From positions 1 to 20,793 of the forward strand of contig JBEGQX010000319.1 in assembly GCA_041180805.1 (NCBI GenBank): a stretch of DNA of 20,793 bases, in the 5' to 3' direction. The position numbers and the translations under genes were made by a program. The notes beneath the pieces were generated by a model. It was not told where the DNA came from. It did not search any database and saw only the letters and a program-made list of their open reading frames with translations. The DNA is from JBEGQX01 sp041180805. GTDB taxonomy: Bacteria > Planctomycetota > Planctomycetia > Gemmatales > Gemmataceae. Numbering within the stretch: the stretch's first letter is position 1; each line of letters begins with the position of its first letter. Of this stretch, positions 8,684 to 15,851 are shown piece after piece.

Positions 8684-9103
8684 ATGTCAAAGTTTATTTG
8701 CCACCGCAGGGTTGAATTTGCAGATACAGATATGGCTGGCATGGTTCATTTTTCCTCTTATTTCTGTTTTCTAGAGGAGGCAGAGCATCATTTTCTAAGA
8801 TCGCTTGGTTTTTCCGTGATGATGCAAAAAGATGGAAAACATTACGGCATGCCAAGGGTTAGTGCTCAGATGGATTTTACCAAACCAGTGAAGTTTGAGG
8901 ATGTGCTTGAAATTCATGTAACAGTGGAAAAAGTTGGAAACACCTCGGTTGCTTATTTGGGGGAATTCTTTCTTCAGGATCAGTTGGTCGCCAAGGGGCG
9001 CATGGTTTCTGTCTTGTGTGAGATGAGTCGAGATTGCCCTGCCAAAACCATTCCGATTCCAGAATGGATGAGGCAAAAGCTTCTTGGTGGTTCCCGATCA
9101 TGA
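8684..9103 (+). CDS. Acyl-CoA thioesterase, 4HBT/YbgC-like hotdog family
   Basis: This 139-aa protein has the hotdog thioesterase signature near its start: FADTDMAGMVHFSSYF, with D16 aligned by eye to the catalytic Asp17 of 4-hydroxybenzoyl-CoA thioesterase. Length and layout are typical for the family. I chose the ATG at 8684 because GGGGAAAG lies just before it; a TTG at 8672 would overlap that site. It should hydrolyse an acyl-CoA in the cytoplasm; the acyl group cannot be read from sequence. With a chorismate-lyase-like gene nearby, an aromatic acyl-CoA is a possibility, but YbgC-like enzymes on other acyl chains are equally likely. Its stop overlaps the next start (ATGA at 9100). Confidence 0.85.
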   Translation: MSKFICHRRVEFADTDMAGMVHFSSYFCFLEEAEHHFLRSLGFSVMMQKDGKHYGMPRVSAQMDFTKPVKFEDVLEIHVTVEKVGNTSVAYLGEFFLQDQLVAKGRMVSVLCEMSRDCPAKTIPIPEWMRQKLLGGSRS

Positions 9104-10050
9104 TTGCATCCAACAGTTATTTGCAAAGATTGACAGCGGAATTGCATCGTAAGGCTGAAAATATACCACCTTCGAAATTGGCTAAGCACAAATCTTTTAT
9201 TCTGTCGCACCAACAAAAGGATGGGGGTTTCTGCGGGAGAGACTTGGGAGGAGATTTGTACTATACAGGTTTTGCCCTAAGATCACTCGCTATTATGGGT
9301 GCTTTGGAACCTCAAATTTGTGATAGGGTTGCAGTTTTCCTTAAATCCCAGATGCATTCGAAAACCAGCCTGCTGGATTTTTTTTCCCTGATTTACAGCG
9401 CTGTTCTAGTAAGTGTTGGTGGTGGACCGGATGTTTTTGAGGCCCATGGTGATTGGACTATTTCCGTTAAGGAATTTCTAACTGGCCTTCGGAGACCGGA
9501 TGGCGGTTTTGCAAAAAATCCCCAATCGCAGGAAAGCAGCACTTACATGACTTTTCTTGCATTGCTATGCCATCAATTGATTGGGAATAACCCTGCGGAT
9601 CTGCATTTGCTGGAATCATTTGTCATGTCCAGAAGCCGGGAAGACGGAGGCTTTGTGGAATATTCCCCCATGCGAAAAAGTGGCACGAATCCCACCGCTG
9701 CTGGTTATGGAGTTTTGATGGCCATTTCCAAAAAGGAATTAGTTCAAGATATTGCATCAAAGGGAAAGGCATTTTTTAATGGGATGGTGGGCGAAGAGGG
9801 GGGCTTCAAGGCAAATTCCAGAATTCCCTTTTGTGATGTCCTTTCCACTTTCACCTCTCTATGGTCTTTGTCGGATTTGAAGGGATTGGGTTTGATCAAT
9901 TTGGAAAAAGTGAAATCTTACCTCAACAGTACTGAGCTTCCGGACGGTGGTTTCCGTGGTGGTAGTTGGGATGCGGGAGCGGATGTGGAATATACTTTCT
10001 ACGGTTTGGGTGCACTGGCTTTGGTTCATGGAATGGGAGCCAATTCATGA
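9100..10050 (+). CDS. Prenyltransferase-beta-like repeat protein (GGTase/squalene-oxidase repeat fold)
   Basis: This 316-aa protein has five repeats with a GGF core (about residues 42, 135, 183, 234, 283), each followed by a helix pair, as in the alpha/alpha barrel of protein prenyltransferase beta subunits. The zinc ligands of those enzymes (Asp-x-Cys ... His) are not conserved: the DxC site reads DVL (D246, L248) and the His position of the final repeat appears to be Tyr (Y298). There is no DXDD motif, so it is not an obvious cyclase either. A role in binding or modifying isoprenoids is likely from fold and context. I start it at the ATG overlapping the thioesterase stop (a TTG at 9034 lies inside that gene). 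Its stop overlaps the ATPase start. Confidence 0.75.
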   Translation: MIASNSYLQRLTAELHRKAENIPPSKLAKHKSFILSHQQKDGGFCGRDLGGDLYYTGFALRSLAIMGALEPQICDRVAVFLKSQMHSKTSLLDFFSLIYSAVLVSVGGGPDVFEAHGDWTISVKEFLTGLRRPDGGFAKNPQSQESSTYMTFLALLCHQLIGNNPADLHLLESFVMSRSREDGGFVEYSPMRKSGTNPTAAGYGVLMAISKKELVQDIASKGKAFFNGMVGEEGGFKANSRIPFCDVLSTFTSLWSLSDLKGLGLINLEKVKSYLNSTELPDGGFRGGSWDAGADVEYTFYGLGALALVHGMGANS

Positions 10051-10724
10051 GTTTGCAAGTTCAACAGCTATGCAAGGAATTTTTCACGGAATCAGGATCG
10101 GTAAAGGTGTTAACCGGTATTGATTTATCATTGGATGACGGGGCCAGCCTTTCCATAATGGGGCCTTCCGGTTCCGGCAAAAGTACTTTGTTGCACATTC
10201 TTGGAGGATTGGAAAAACCCACATCTGGGAATTATTTGCTGGATGGGAAAAATCCCCTGGAGGGAGATGAACAAAGCCTGGCGCTATTCAGAAATCAGAA
10301 AGTTGGATTTGTATTCCAAGACCATCATTTACTTCCCCAATGCACCGTCCTTGAAAATGTTTTGATTCCCGCGCTTGTATCCAAGGCAAAAGAGAATTCC
10401 GAAACATGGGCTTTGGATCTTCTCGGACGAGTTGGCCTTTCTCATCGCGTGACTCATTTTCCCTCCGAATTGTCAGGCGGTGAAAGACAAAGGGTTGCGG
10501 TGGCCAGGGCTTTGTTCATGAAACCAAGGATACTTCTGGCTGATGAGCCCACAGGCAACCTGGATAGAAAAAATGCTGAATCGGTCATGGATTTGCTGAT
10601 CAAGTTACATCGTGAGGAAAACAATATCCTTGTTGTCGTTACCCATAGTCCGGAGCTTGCGGCTAAATTCCCCGTTCAAAAAATTATGCAGGATGGAGTT
10701 TTGCTGGATCAGGGGAAAAATTGA
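10047..10724 (+). CDS. ABC transporter ATP-binding protein, LolD/MacB/YbbA type
   Basis: This 225-aa protein is a complete single ABC ATPase. Walker A is GPSGSGKST (39-47), the Q-loop is in VFQDHH, the signature is LSGGERQR (from 142), Walker B is ILLADEP (162-168) followed by the TGNLD D-loop, and the switch His is in VVTHS. These features and the length match the LolD/MacB/YbbA group, which powers FtsX-type permeases in lipoprotein release or export of substrates from the inner membrane. It starts at an ATG that overlaps the previous stop (ATGA). It ends by overlapping the permease start by one base, so the pair is almost certainly one transporter. Confidence 0.93.
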   Translation: MSLQVQQLCKEFFTESGSVKVLTGIDLSLDDGASLSIMGPSGSGKSTLLHILGGLEKPTSGNYLLDGKNPLEGDEQSLALFRNQKVGFVFQDHHLLPQCTVLENVLIPALVSKAKENSETWALDLLGRVGLSHRVTHFPSELSGGERQRVAVARALFMKPRILLADEPTGNLDRKNAESVMDLLIKLHREENNILVVVTHSPELAAKFPVQKIMQDGVLLDQGKN

Positions 10725-13700
10725 TGAACTACTCCTGGCGCAAATTTGTAATTGCCTCTTTCCGGCATCATCTTTTAGGCAATCTTGCTGTGTTTTTTGG
10801 GGTCATGGTGGCTTGTGTATCCATTACAGGCGCCTTTGTGGTGGGCGATTCACTGCGCCACAGCCTTGCTGGAATTGTTGAAAAAAAATTAGGCTGGGTT
10901 GAATCCGCAGTTGTTTCCCAAAACATGTTTAGAGCGTCATTGGCCTCCAGCATGGGCGGTAATATTCAACCGGTCCTACTGCTCCAGGCCACAATCCAAT
11001 TTAGGGACGAATCAGACTCCCTTGTTTCTCAAGCCTCCGGCGTGCAGATTTTTGGTGTTGAGGATTCATTTTTCAAAAACCAAGCCGGTTTCCGAAATCA
11101 AGGTGCGATTATTAATTCAATCTTGGGTAAAAAACTCGGTCTTTCTTCTGGAAAACAAATAGTGGCGTTGTTACCCAGGCAGACGGATATTCCAAGAGAG
11201 TCATTTCTGGGTAGGAAAAATGATCTTGTTGACTCTTGGCAACTTTCGGTTGATTCAATTCTTGATTCTGCTCATCCAATGAATGTTTTTTCGGTGTCGG
11301 GTGGGGTGGAACAACCTCTAAATATTTATGTCAAATTGTCGGAACTTCAGGCAAAACTTGGAATGGCAGGCAAGGTGAATGTGTTGCTTGCCGATGCTGA
11401 AGTAAATTCGAAGCAGTTTGAAACAATGCTTGGTTTGGAAGATTATGGTCTGAAGTTAAGCTCCCCTGAGGGGCGTGCAAAAAAACTGATCGCCAAATTG
11501 GATCGAAACCAGGATGGAGTTTTGGAAAAAAGGGAATATCAAGGCAAGATTGCAGATGCTGTGTTAAGGGATGTGATTCAAAAATCCGGCGAACGGATTT
11601 CTTCAAAATCGTTGGAAAAGTATTACTCAGAAAACCGTCCATATCTGAATCTGGAAGCGGATAGATTTCTCATTCATAAAGAAGTTACCCAAAAGGCATT
11701 TCAAGCTGCTGATAAGGCTGGATTGGTTGCTTCTCAAATTCAAGTCTATCTGGCAAACACCATTTCCAATGACAAGGATGAAATCCCCTATTCACTTGTT
11801 GCCGGGGTGGATGATTTTCTTGCCGAACGCATGGGGCTTAATTTGAAGGATCCATCTGGTGAATATCCTTTGGCGTTGTTTCCGTGGAATGATTCGCCTT
11901 TCCAGCTTAAGGATAAAAAGATTCAGTTAAGTTTCTTTGCACCCGAAAGTGTTGGAAAACCAAAAGAATTAAATCAGGGCTTTGTTTTTTCTGGAATTTC
12001 AAGTGGGAATGGTGAAGTCCTTGATCCTGATATTGCGCCCGATTTTCCAGGGATCACGGACCGGCTTACTTTGGATTCCTGGGATCCGCCATTTCCTTAC
12101 GACAATAAGCGAATCAAACCGCGGGACGAGAAATATTGGAAAGACTTCAAAACAATTCCGAAGGCATTTATAAGGCTGGAAACTGCCCAAAAACTGTGGG
12201 GAACAAGATTTGGGGATACTTCCTCAATCAGGTTTTATGCAAAGGATCCCGGTGCGGTTTCAAGTCTGTTGGAGAAATTTGAGTCTGAATTAATTGGCCA
12301 ATTGAGCCCGGAATCCAGGGGATTGGTTTTTAAAAATCTTCGTCAAAACATGATTCAAGCAAGCCAGTCAGGCACTGACTTTTCTCTGCTTTTTCTTGGG
12401 TTTAGCTTTTTTCTTATCGCCAGTGCGCTGATTTTGGTTGGGTTGCTATTTCGATTACATCTTGAAAGAAGATTTTCGCAAATTGGGTTACTGCTTTCAC
12501 TAGGCGCCACCCCCAGATTGGTCCGAAACCTTTTGCTTTATGAATTGATTTTAATTGCGCTGATTGGTGCGTTGGTTGGTGGTTTTTGTTCGACCATATA
12601 CGCAAACGGTTTGCTTTATCTATTGAAAACGACTTGGCCAGATAAAACCCTGCAATCGATTTTAGAATTGCATATTTCTCCAAAATCATTGGTGATTGGC
12701 GGGGCCATAACAGTTGTGATGGCTATCTTGGTGGTATTTCGCTCGGTGGGAAAAATATCCCGAGGTTCTACCCTGGCACTTTTAAGAGGAGAAGTTCGGG
12801 ATATACAATCTAGTTCAGGCGCTGGTTATTTGTTCTGGTTTTTTAGCGGTACCGGTTTAGTGCTGGTTTCTTTAGTCCTTGCCATGATTCCAAAAGGAAA
12901 CAACCACGAAATCAGGGCATTGATGTTTTTTGGTTCTGGCGGATTGGCTTTGATTGGATTCATGTTCGTTTATTTGTCATTTCTGATGCGGGTGAAAAAG
13001 TTTGTGATTCGCTCTGGTGGCTTGATTGGCTTTGGCTTTTTGGCGCTTAAAAATCTATGCCGAAATTATTCACGAGCCATGTTGAGTTCTGGGTTGCTTG
13101 CTTCGGCGGCATTTTTATTGATTGCTGTTGAGCCATTTCGAAAAGATCCAAAAACCGAAAAAGGACTTAATTCCGGAACAGGGGGTTTTTCTTTGGTGGT
13201 AAAAACAAGTGTGCCTTTGTTAGTGAATCAACAAGATCAGTCGTTCTCTGATTTTCTTGCGGATGGTTTGGCTAAAAGCTTAAGGGGGGATCCGCAAAAA
13301 GCCAGGAACTTTGCCGCAGAACTTAATGGCTTGCTTTCTAAAAGCAAATGGATTCCGTTGCGTTATTTGCCAGGCGATGATGTTAGTTGTTCCAATTTGT
13401 TTGCCCCTGAAAAGCCCAGGATTATTGGCTTGCCACCTTCATTCATGCAAAGGGGTGGTTTTGTTTTTTCAGCCATAAATGCAAAAGGTGATAACCCTTG
13501 GAATGTTTTACAGGTGGGCGCCGGAATTATTCCGGCTTTTGTGGAAAAAAACACTGCTGAATGGATGTTGCATACCGGTTTTGGAAAAGTATTTAATCTG
13601 ATCAATGGGCGTGGCGAAAAAACCGAAATCAAATTTGACGGATTGCTTCAAAACTCCCTTTTTCAATCGGAAATTCTTCTTTCGGAAGAAAACTTTTTGA

Positions 13701-14236
13701 AGCTATATCCTTCTCACGAAGGTTACTCCATGTTTTTGTTTGAATCCAATGATAAGGATTCGCCCCGACTTTTGGAATTATTGGAAATTGCCCTGGCGGA
13801 TTACGGTGTGGATATTCAAAAGGCTGAAGAATTACTTAGAAAGTACGGTGCTGTTGAAAACGCTTATCTTTCCATGTTTCAGGCTTTGGGGAGTATTGGG
13901 CTTGTTCTGGGTACCTTCGGTGTTGCAGCCACCCTGATTCGTTCAGTTTGGGAGAGACGTGGTGAAATTGGTTTGTTGAAGGCCCTTGGTTTTAACAATT
14001 GGAATGTCCAGTCGCTATTTCTTTTGGAATATGCGATTCTTTTGGCGCTGGGATTGGGGATCGGAAGTGGCGCGGCCTTGTTTTCTGTGATACCACTTGA
14101 GCAATCCTCCTGGGAAAGATGGTGGATGCTGCTTATGATTCAATTGGGGATGTTTCTTTTTGGATTGATGGTTTGTGTGATTAGTTTGTGGACCATAAAG
14201 TCGGAAAACATACTCAGGTCGATGCGCAAGGAATAA
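10724..14236 (+). CDS. FtsX-like ABC permease (YbbP/MacB type) with an EF-hand loop
   Basis: This 1170-aa membrane protein has one N-terminal helix (about 15-40) and a large extracytoplasmic region. Two FtsX-type helix bundles follow: one near 545-730 with the LLLSLGA motif, the other at the C terminus with ERRGEIGLLKALG. This is the layout of YbbP-like permeases and is longer than MacB (about 650 aa). The extracytoplasmic region contains a canonical EF-hand loop at residues 260-271 (D260, N262, D264, G265, E271), suggesting calcium binding. It pairs with the ATPase just upstream (TGATG junction, so ATG at 10724 rather than TTG at 10721). It probably moves or extracts lipidic substrates across or from the inner membrane; the substrate is unknown. 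Confidence 0.9.
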   Translation: MNYSWRKFVIASFRHHLLGNLAVFFGVMVACVSITGAFVVGDSLRHSLAGIVEKKLGWVESAVVSQNMFRASLASSMGGNIQPVLLLQATIQFRDESDSLVSQASGVQIFGVEDSFFKNQAGFRNQGAIINSILGKKLGLSSGKQIVALLPRQTDIPRESFLGRKNDLVDSWQLSVDSILDSAHPMNVFSVSGGVEQPLNIYVKLSELQAKLGMAGKVNVLLADAEVNSKQFETMLGLEDYGLKLSSPEGRAKKLIAKLDRNQDGVLEKREYQGKIADAVLRDVIQKSGERISSKSLEKYYSENRPYLNLEADRFLIHKEVTQKAFQAADKAGLVASQIQVYLANTISNDKDEIPYSLVAGVDDFLAERMGLNLKDPSGEYPLALFPWNDSPFQLKDKKIQLSFFAPESVGKPKELNQGFVFSGISSGNGEVLDPDIAPDFPGITDRLTLDSWDPPFPYDNKRIKPRDEKYWKDFKTIPKAFIRLETAQKLWGTRFGDTSSIRFYAKDPGAVSSLLEKFESELIGQLSPESRGLVFKNLRQNMIQASQSGTDFSLLFLGFSFFLIASALILVGLLFRLHLERRFSQIGLLLSLGATPRLVRNLLLYELILIALIGALVGGFCSTIYANGLLYLLKTTWPDKTLQSILELHISPKSLVIGGAITVVMAILVVFRSVGKISRGSTLALLRGEVRDIQSSSGAGYLFWFFSGTGLVLVSLVLAMIPKGNNHEIRALMFFGSGGLALIGFMFVYLSFLMRVKKFVIRSGGLIGFGFLALKNLCRNYSRAMLSSGLLASAAFLLIAVEPFRKDPKTEKGLNSGTGGFSLVVKTSVPLLVNQQDQSFSDFLADGLAKSLRGDPQKARNFAAELNGLLSKSKWIPLRYLPGDDVSCSNLFAPEKPRIIGLPPSFMQRGGFVFSAINAKGDNPWNVLQVGAGIIPAFVEKNTAEWMLHTGFGKVFNLINGRGEKTEIKFDGLLQNSLFQSEILLSEENFLKLYPSHEGYSMFLFESNDKDSPRLLELLEIALADYGVDIQKAEELLRKYGAVENAYLSMFQALGSIGLVLGTFGVAATLIRSVWERRGEIGLLKALGFNNWNVQSLFLLEYAILLALGLGIGSGAALFSVIPLEQSSWERWWMLLMIQLGMFLFGLMVCVISLWTIKSENILRSMRKE

Positions 14237-14255
14237 TTCAATAGGGAGTTGGAAC

Positions 14256-15476
14256 GTGCAAAAGAATTTTCAGTGGCTTATTTATGTGATCATGGCTGGG
14301 CTGGCTTGGGGCACCTATGTTCCAATCGTTTTTTATGGGGGCCGTGAGTTAGCCACGCCTGGTGCTACATTGGGGGGGAGACTTACATCCATTTTGTGTG
14401 TGGGTCTTGCTTATTTTGTTCTTGCTGTTTTAATTCCTTTTTTTCTGTTTGTAACCAAGCGTCACGCCTGGCCACCTATGAAAAAAACAGGCTTGGTGTT
14501 TTCAGGCCTTGCGGGAATTATGGGTGCAGTTGGTGCCATTGCAGTGATATTTGCCTCCAAGGCAGCGGTGGATGCGGCAAAGGCAAGTGGCCAACCGGAA
14601 AATACCTATCGAATGTATATTGCGCCTCTCATCTTTGGCCTGGCGCCGGTCATTAATACATTGGTAAGTCTTTTATGGCATCCTAAGCCTGATCAGCCTT
14701 GGCATTTTGGCTTTGAAAAGGTGCCGGGTTATAAATTGTTTGTTGGAATTGTAATGGTTGGCATGGGGGCGTTTTTGGTTTTGTATTCCAAGGAGGCTTC
14801 AGAATCTAATGTTGCAAAGCCCGCCCAGGCAGTTGTTAAAGCAGAAGTTAAAAGCGTCAATACACCTGAGGTGTCATCTCATTTTACCTATGAATGGGTT
14901 CTTTATGTGGTACTCGCCGGGTTGGCATGGGGTACTTATGTTCCCATAATTTTTTATGGTGGATTAGAGTTAACAGGCAAACCAGGGGAGCTTGGCGGAA
15001 GGTTAATGTCCATATTATGCGTTGGTTTGGCGTACTTCCTGGTGGCGGTGATTGTGCCCATAATTTTAATGAGTTCAGGGTATGTGCTTGCCCCCAAGGA
15101 ATTTCATAACTCTGGCTTGGTGTTTTCCGGATTGGCAGGGGTTGCAGGGGCGGTTGGTGCCATTTGTGTGATATTTGCCTCCAAGGCAGCGGTGGATGCT
15201 GCCAAACAGGGCGGTTTGCCTCCGGCGTCTTTCCGGGTGTTCATTGCTCCTTTAATTTTCGGTCTGGCTCCGGTAATTAACACATTGGTTAGTTTCTTAT
15301 GGCACCCGCAAAAGGGTGGCGACTTCATGCATTTTGGTATTGAGCACAAACCAGGGATATCGCTGTGGATTGGAATTTTGGCGGTCGGAGCAGGAGCTTT
15401 TTTGGTACTGCTTTCCAAGGAAGAATCCGAAGTTCAGGCCGGGGTTCCAAAACCCGCAGGTCAATCGGGAAAATAA
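14256..15476 (+). CDS. Internally duplicated polytopic membrane protein (DMT-like 2x5 TM)
   Basis: This 406-aa protein consists of two copies of one unit, residues 7-180 and 214-389, joined by a polar linker (181-213). By eye the copies are about 60-65% identical. Each unit has about five hydrophobic segments, including AGLAWGTYVPI, SILCVGLAYF, GLVFSGLAG, IAPLIFGLAPVINTLVS and GAFLVL. An odd number of helices per repeat would place the two units in opposite membrane orientation, as in the 10-TM drug/metabolite transporter superfamily, where the repeats are usually far more diverged. I do not recognise a named family and give no substrate. GTG start with AGGGAGTTGG upstream, 19 nt after the permease gene. 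Confidence 0.75.
   Translation: MQKNFQWLIYVIMAGLAWGTYVPIVFYGGRELATPGATLGGRLTSILCVGLAYFVLAVLIPFFLFVTKRHAWPPMKKTGLVFSGLAGIMGAVGAIAVIFASKAAVDAAKASGQPENTYRMYIAPLIFGLAPVINTLVSLLWHPKPDQPWHFGFEKVPGYKLFVGIVMVGMGAFLVLYSKEASESNVAKPAQAVVKAEVKSVNTPEVSSHFTYEWVLYVVLAGLAWGTYVPIIFYGGLELTGKPGELGGRLMSILCVGLAYFLVAVIVPIILMSSGYVLAPKEFHNSGLVFSGLAGVAGAVGAICVIFASKAAVDAAKQGGLPPASFRVFIAPLIFGLAPVINTLVSFLWHPQKGGDFMHFGIEHKPGISLWIGILAVGAGAFLVLLSKEESEVQAGVPKPAGQSGK
14274..14795 (+). repeat. Intragenic repeat unit 1
   Basis: First copy of the approximately 174-codon unit in the duplicated membrane protein. The DNA is also still similar between copies: the run coding for VIFASKAAVDA (from about 14546) is nearly identical to the run from about 15169. 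Confidence 0.85.
14895..15422 (+). repeat. Intragenic repeat unit 2
   Basis: Second copy, about 176 codons, in direct orientation and the same frame as unit 1. The copies differ mainly in the loop after the second helix and in the loop before the last helix. Confidence 0.85.
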
Positions 15477-15482
15477 ATCCCC

Positions 15483-15851
15483 ATGGATCAAGAAAAATTA
15501 ATTGCAAGTATCCAGGGTGAGTTGGCTCACCTTTGGATGATAAGAACTTTCCTCAAGCACGCTGATGAAATTCAGGAAAATGAGGAAATGCTCGAGGTTC
15601 CCCGAACCTTGTTTGATTGCATAAGGGCTACCGAACCGGCCTTTCAGAAAAAAGATTGGCCGGAATTTTTTCACCGCCTTGGTGGCAAAATGTCAAAACT
15701 TCGCAGGGCGAGTGATTACTATTCTTCGAATTATAAAAATTTTTCTGATCACACCAATTTCGAAATGGCTGCGGCTTCGTTGGGTGCAGCGGTTGCAAGG
15801 TTAAAAGAGCTTTTGGAGGCTAAAGAACAACTACCTCCTGAATGTCCATGA
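15483..15851 (+). CDS. Small helical protein of unknown function
   Basis: This 122-aa protein is charged and probably all-helical, with no signal peptide or membrane segment. I recognise no family. Features are an acidic Glu-rich stretch near residues 28-38 and a C-terminal Ala/Leu/Glu helix. The ATG lies 6 nt after the stop of the membrane protein gene, without a strong Shine-Dalgarno sequence, so it is probably translated by coupling as the last gene of the plus-strand run. Its 3' end overlaps the 3' end of the convergent lipoate ligase gene by 21 nt. Confidence 0.6.
   Translation: MDQEKLIASIQGELAHLWMIRTFLKHADEIQENEEMLEVPRTLFDCIRATEPAFQKKDWPEFFHRLGGKMSKLRRASDYYSSNYKNFSDHTNFEMAAASLGAAVARLKELLEAKEQLPPECP

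Noticed and set aside
9034..9099. TTG start giving a 338-aa prenyltransferase-like protein
   Set aside because: The extra 22 residues overlap the thioesterase coding region and have no ribosome binding site; the ATGA overlap at 9100 fits the pattern of neighbouring genes.
9966..10046. Upstream start extending the ABC ATPase by 27 residues
   Set aside because: The extension lies inside the previous gene. The ATG at 10047 begins directly before the normal first beta strand of the ATPase.
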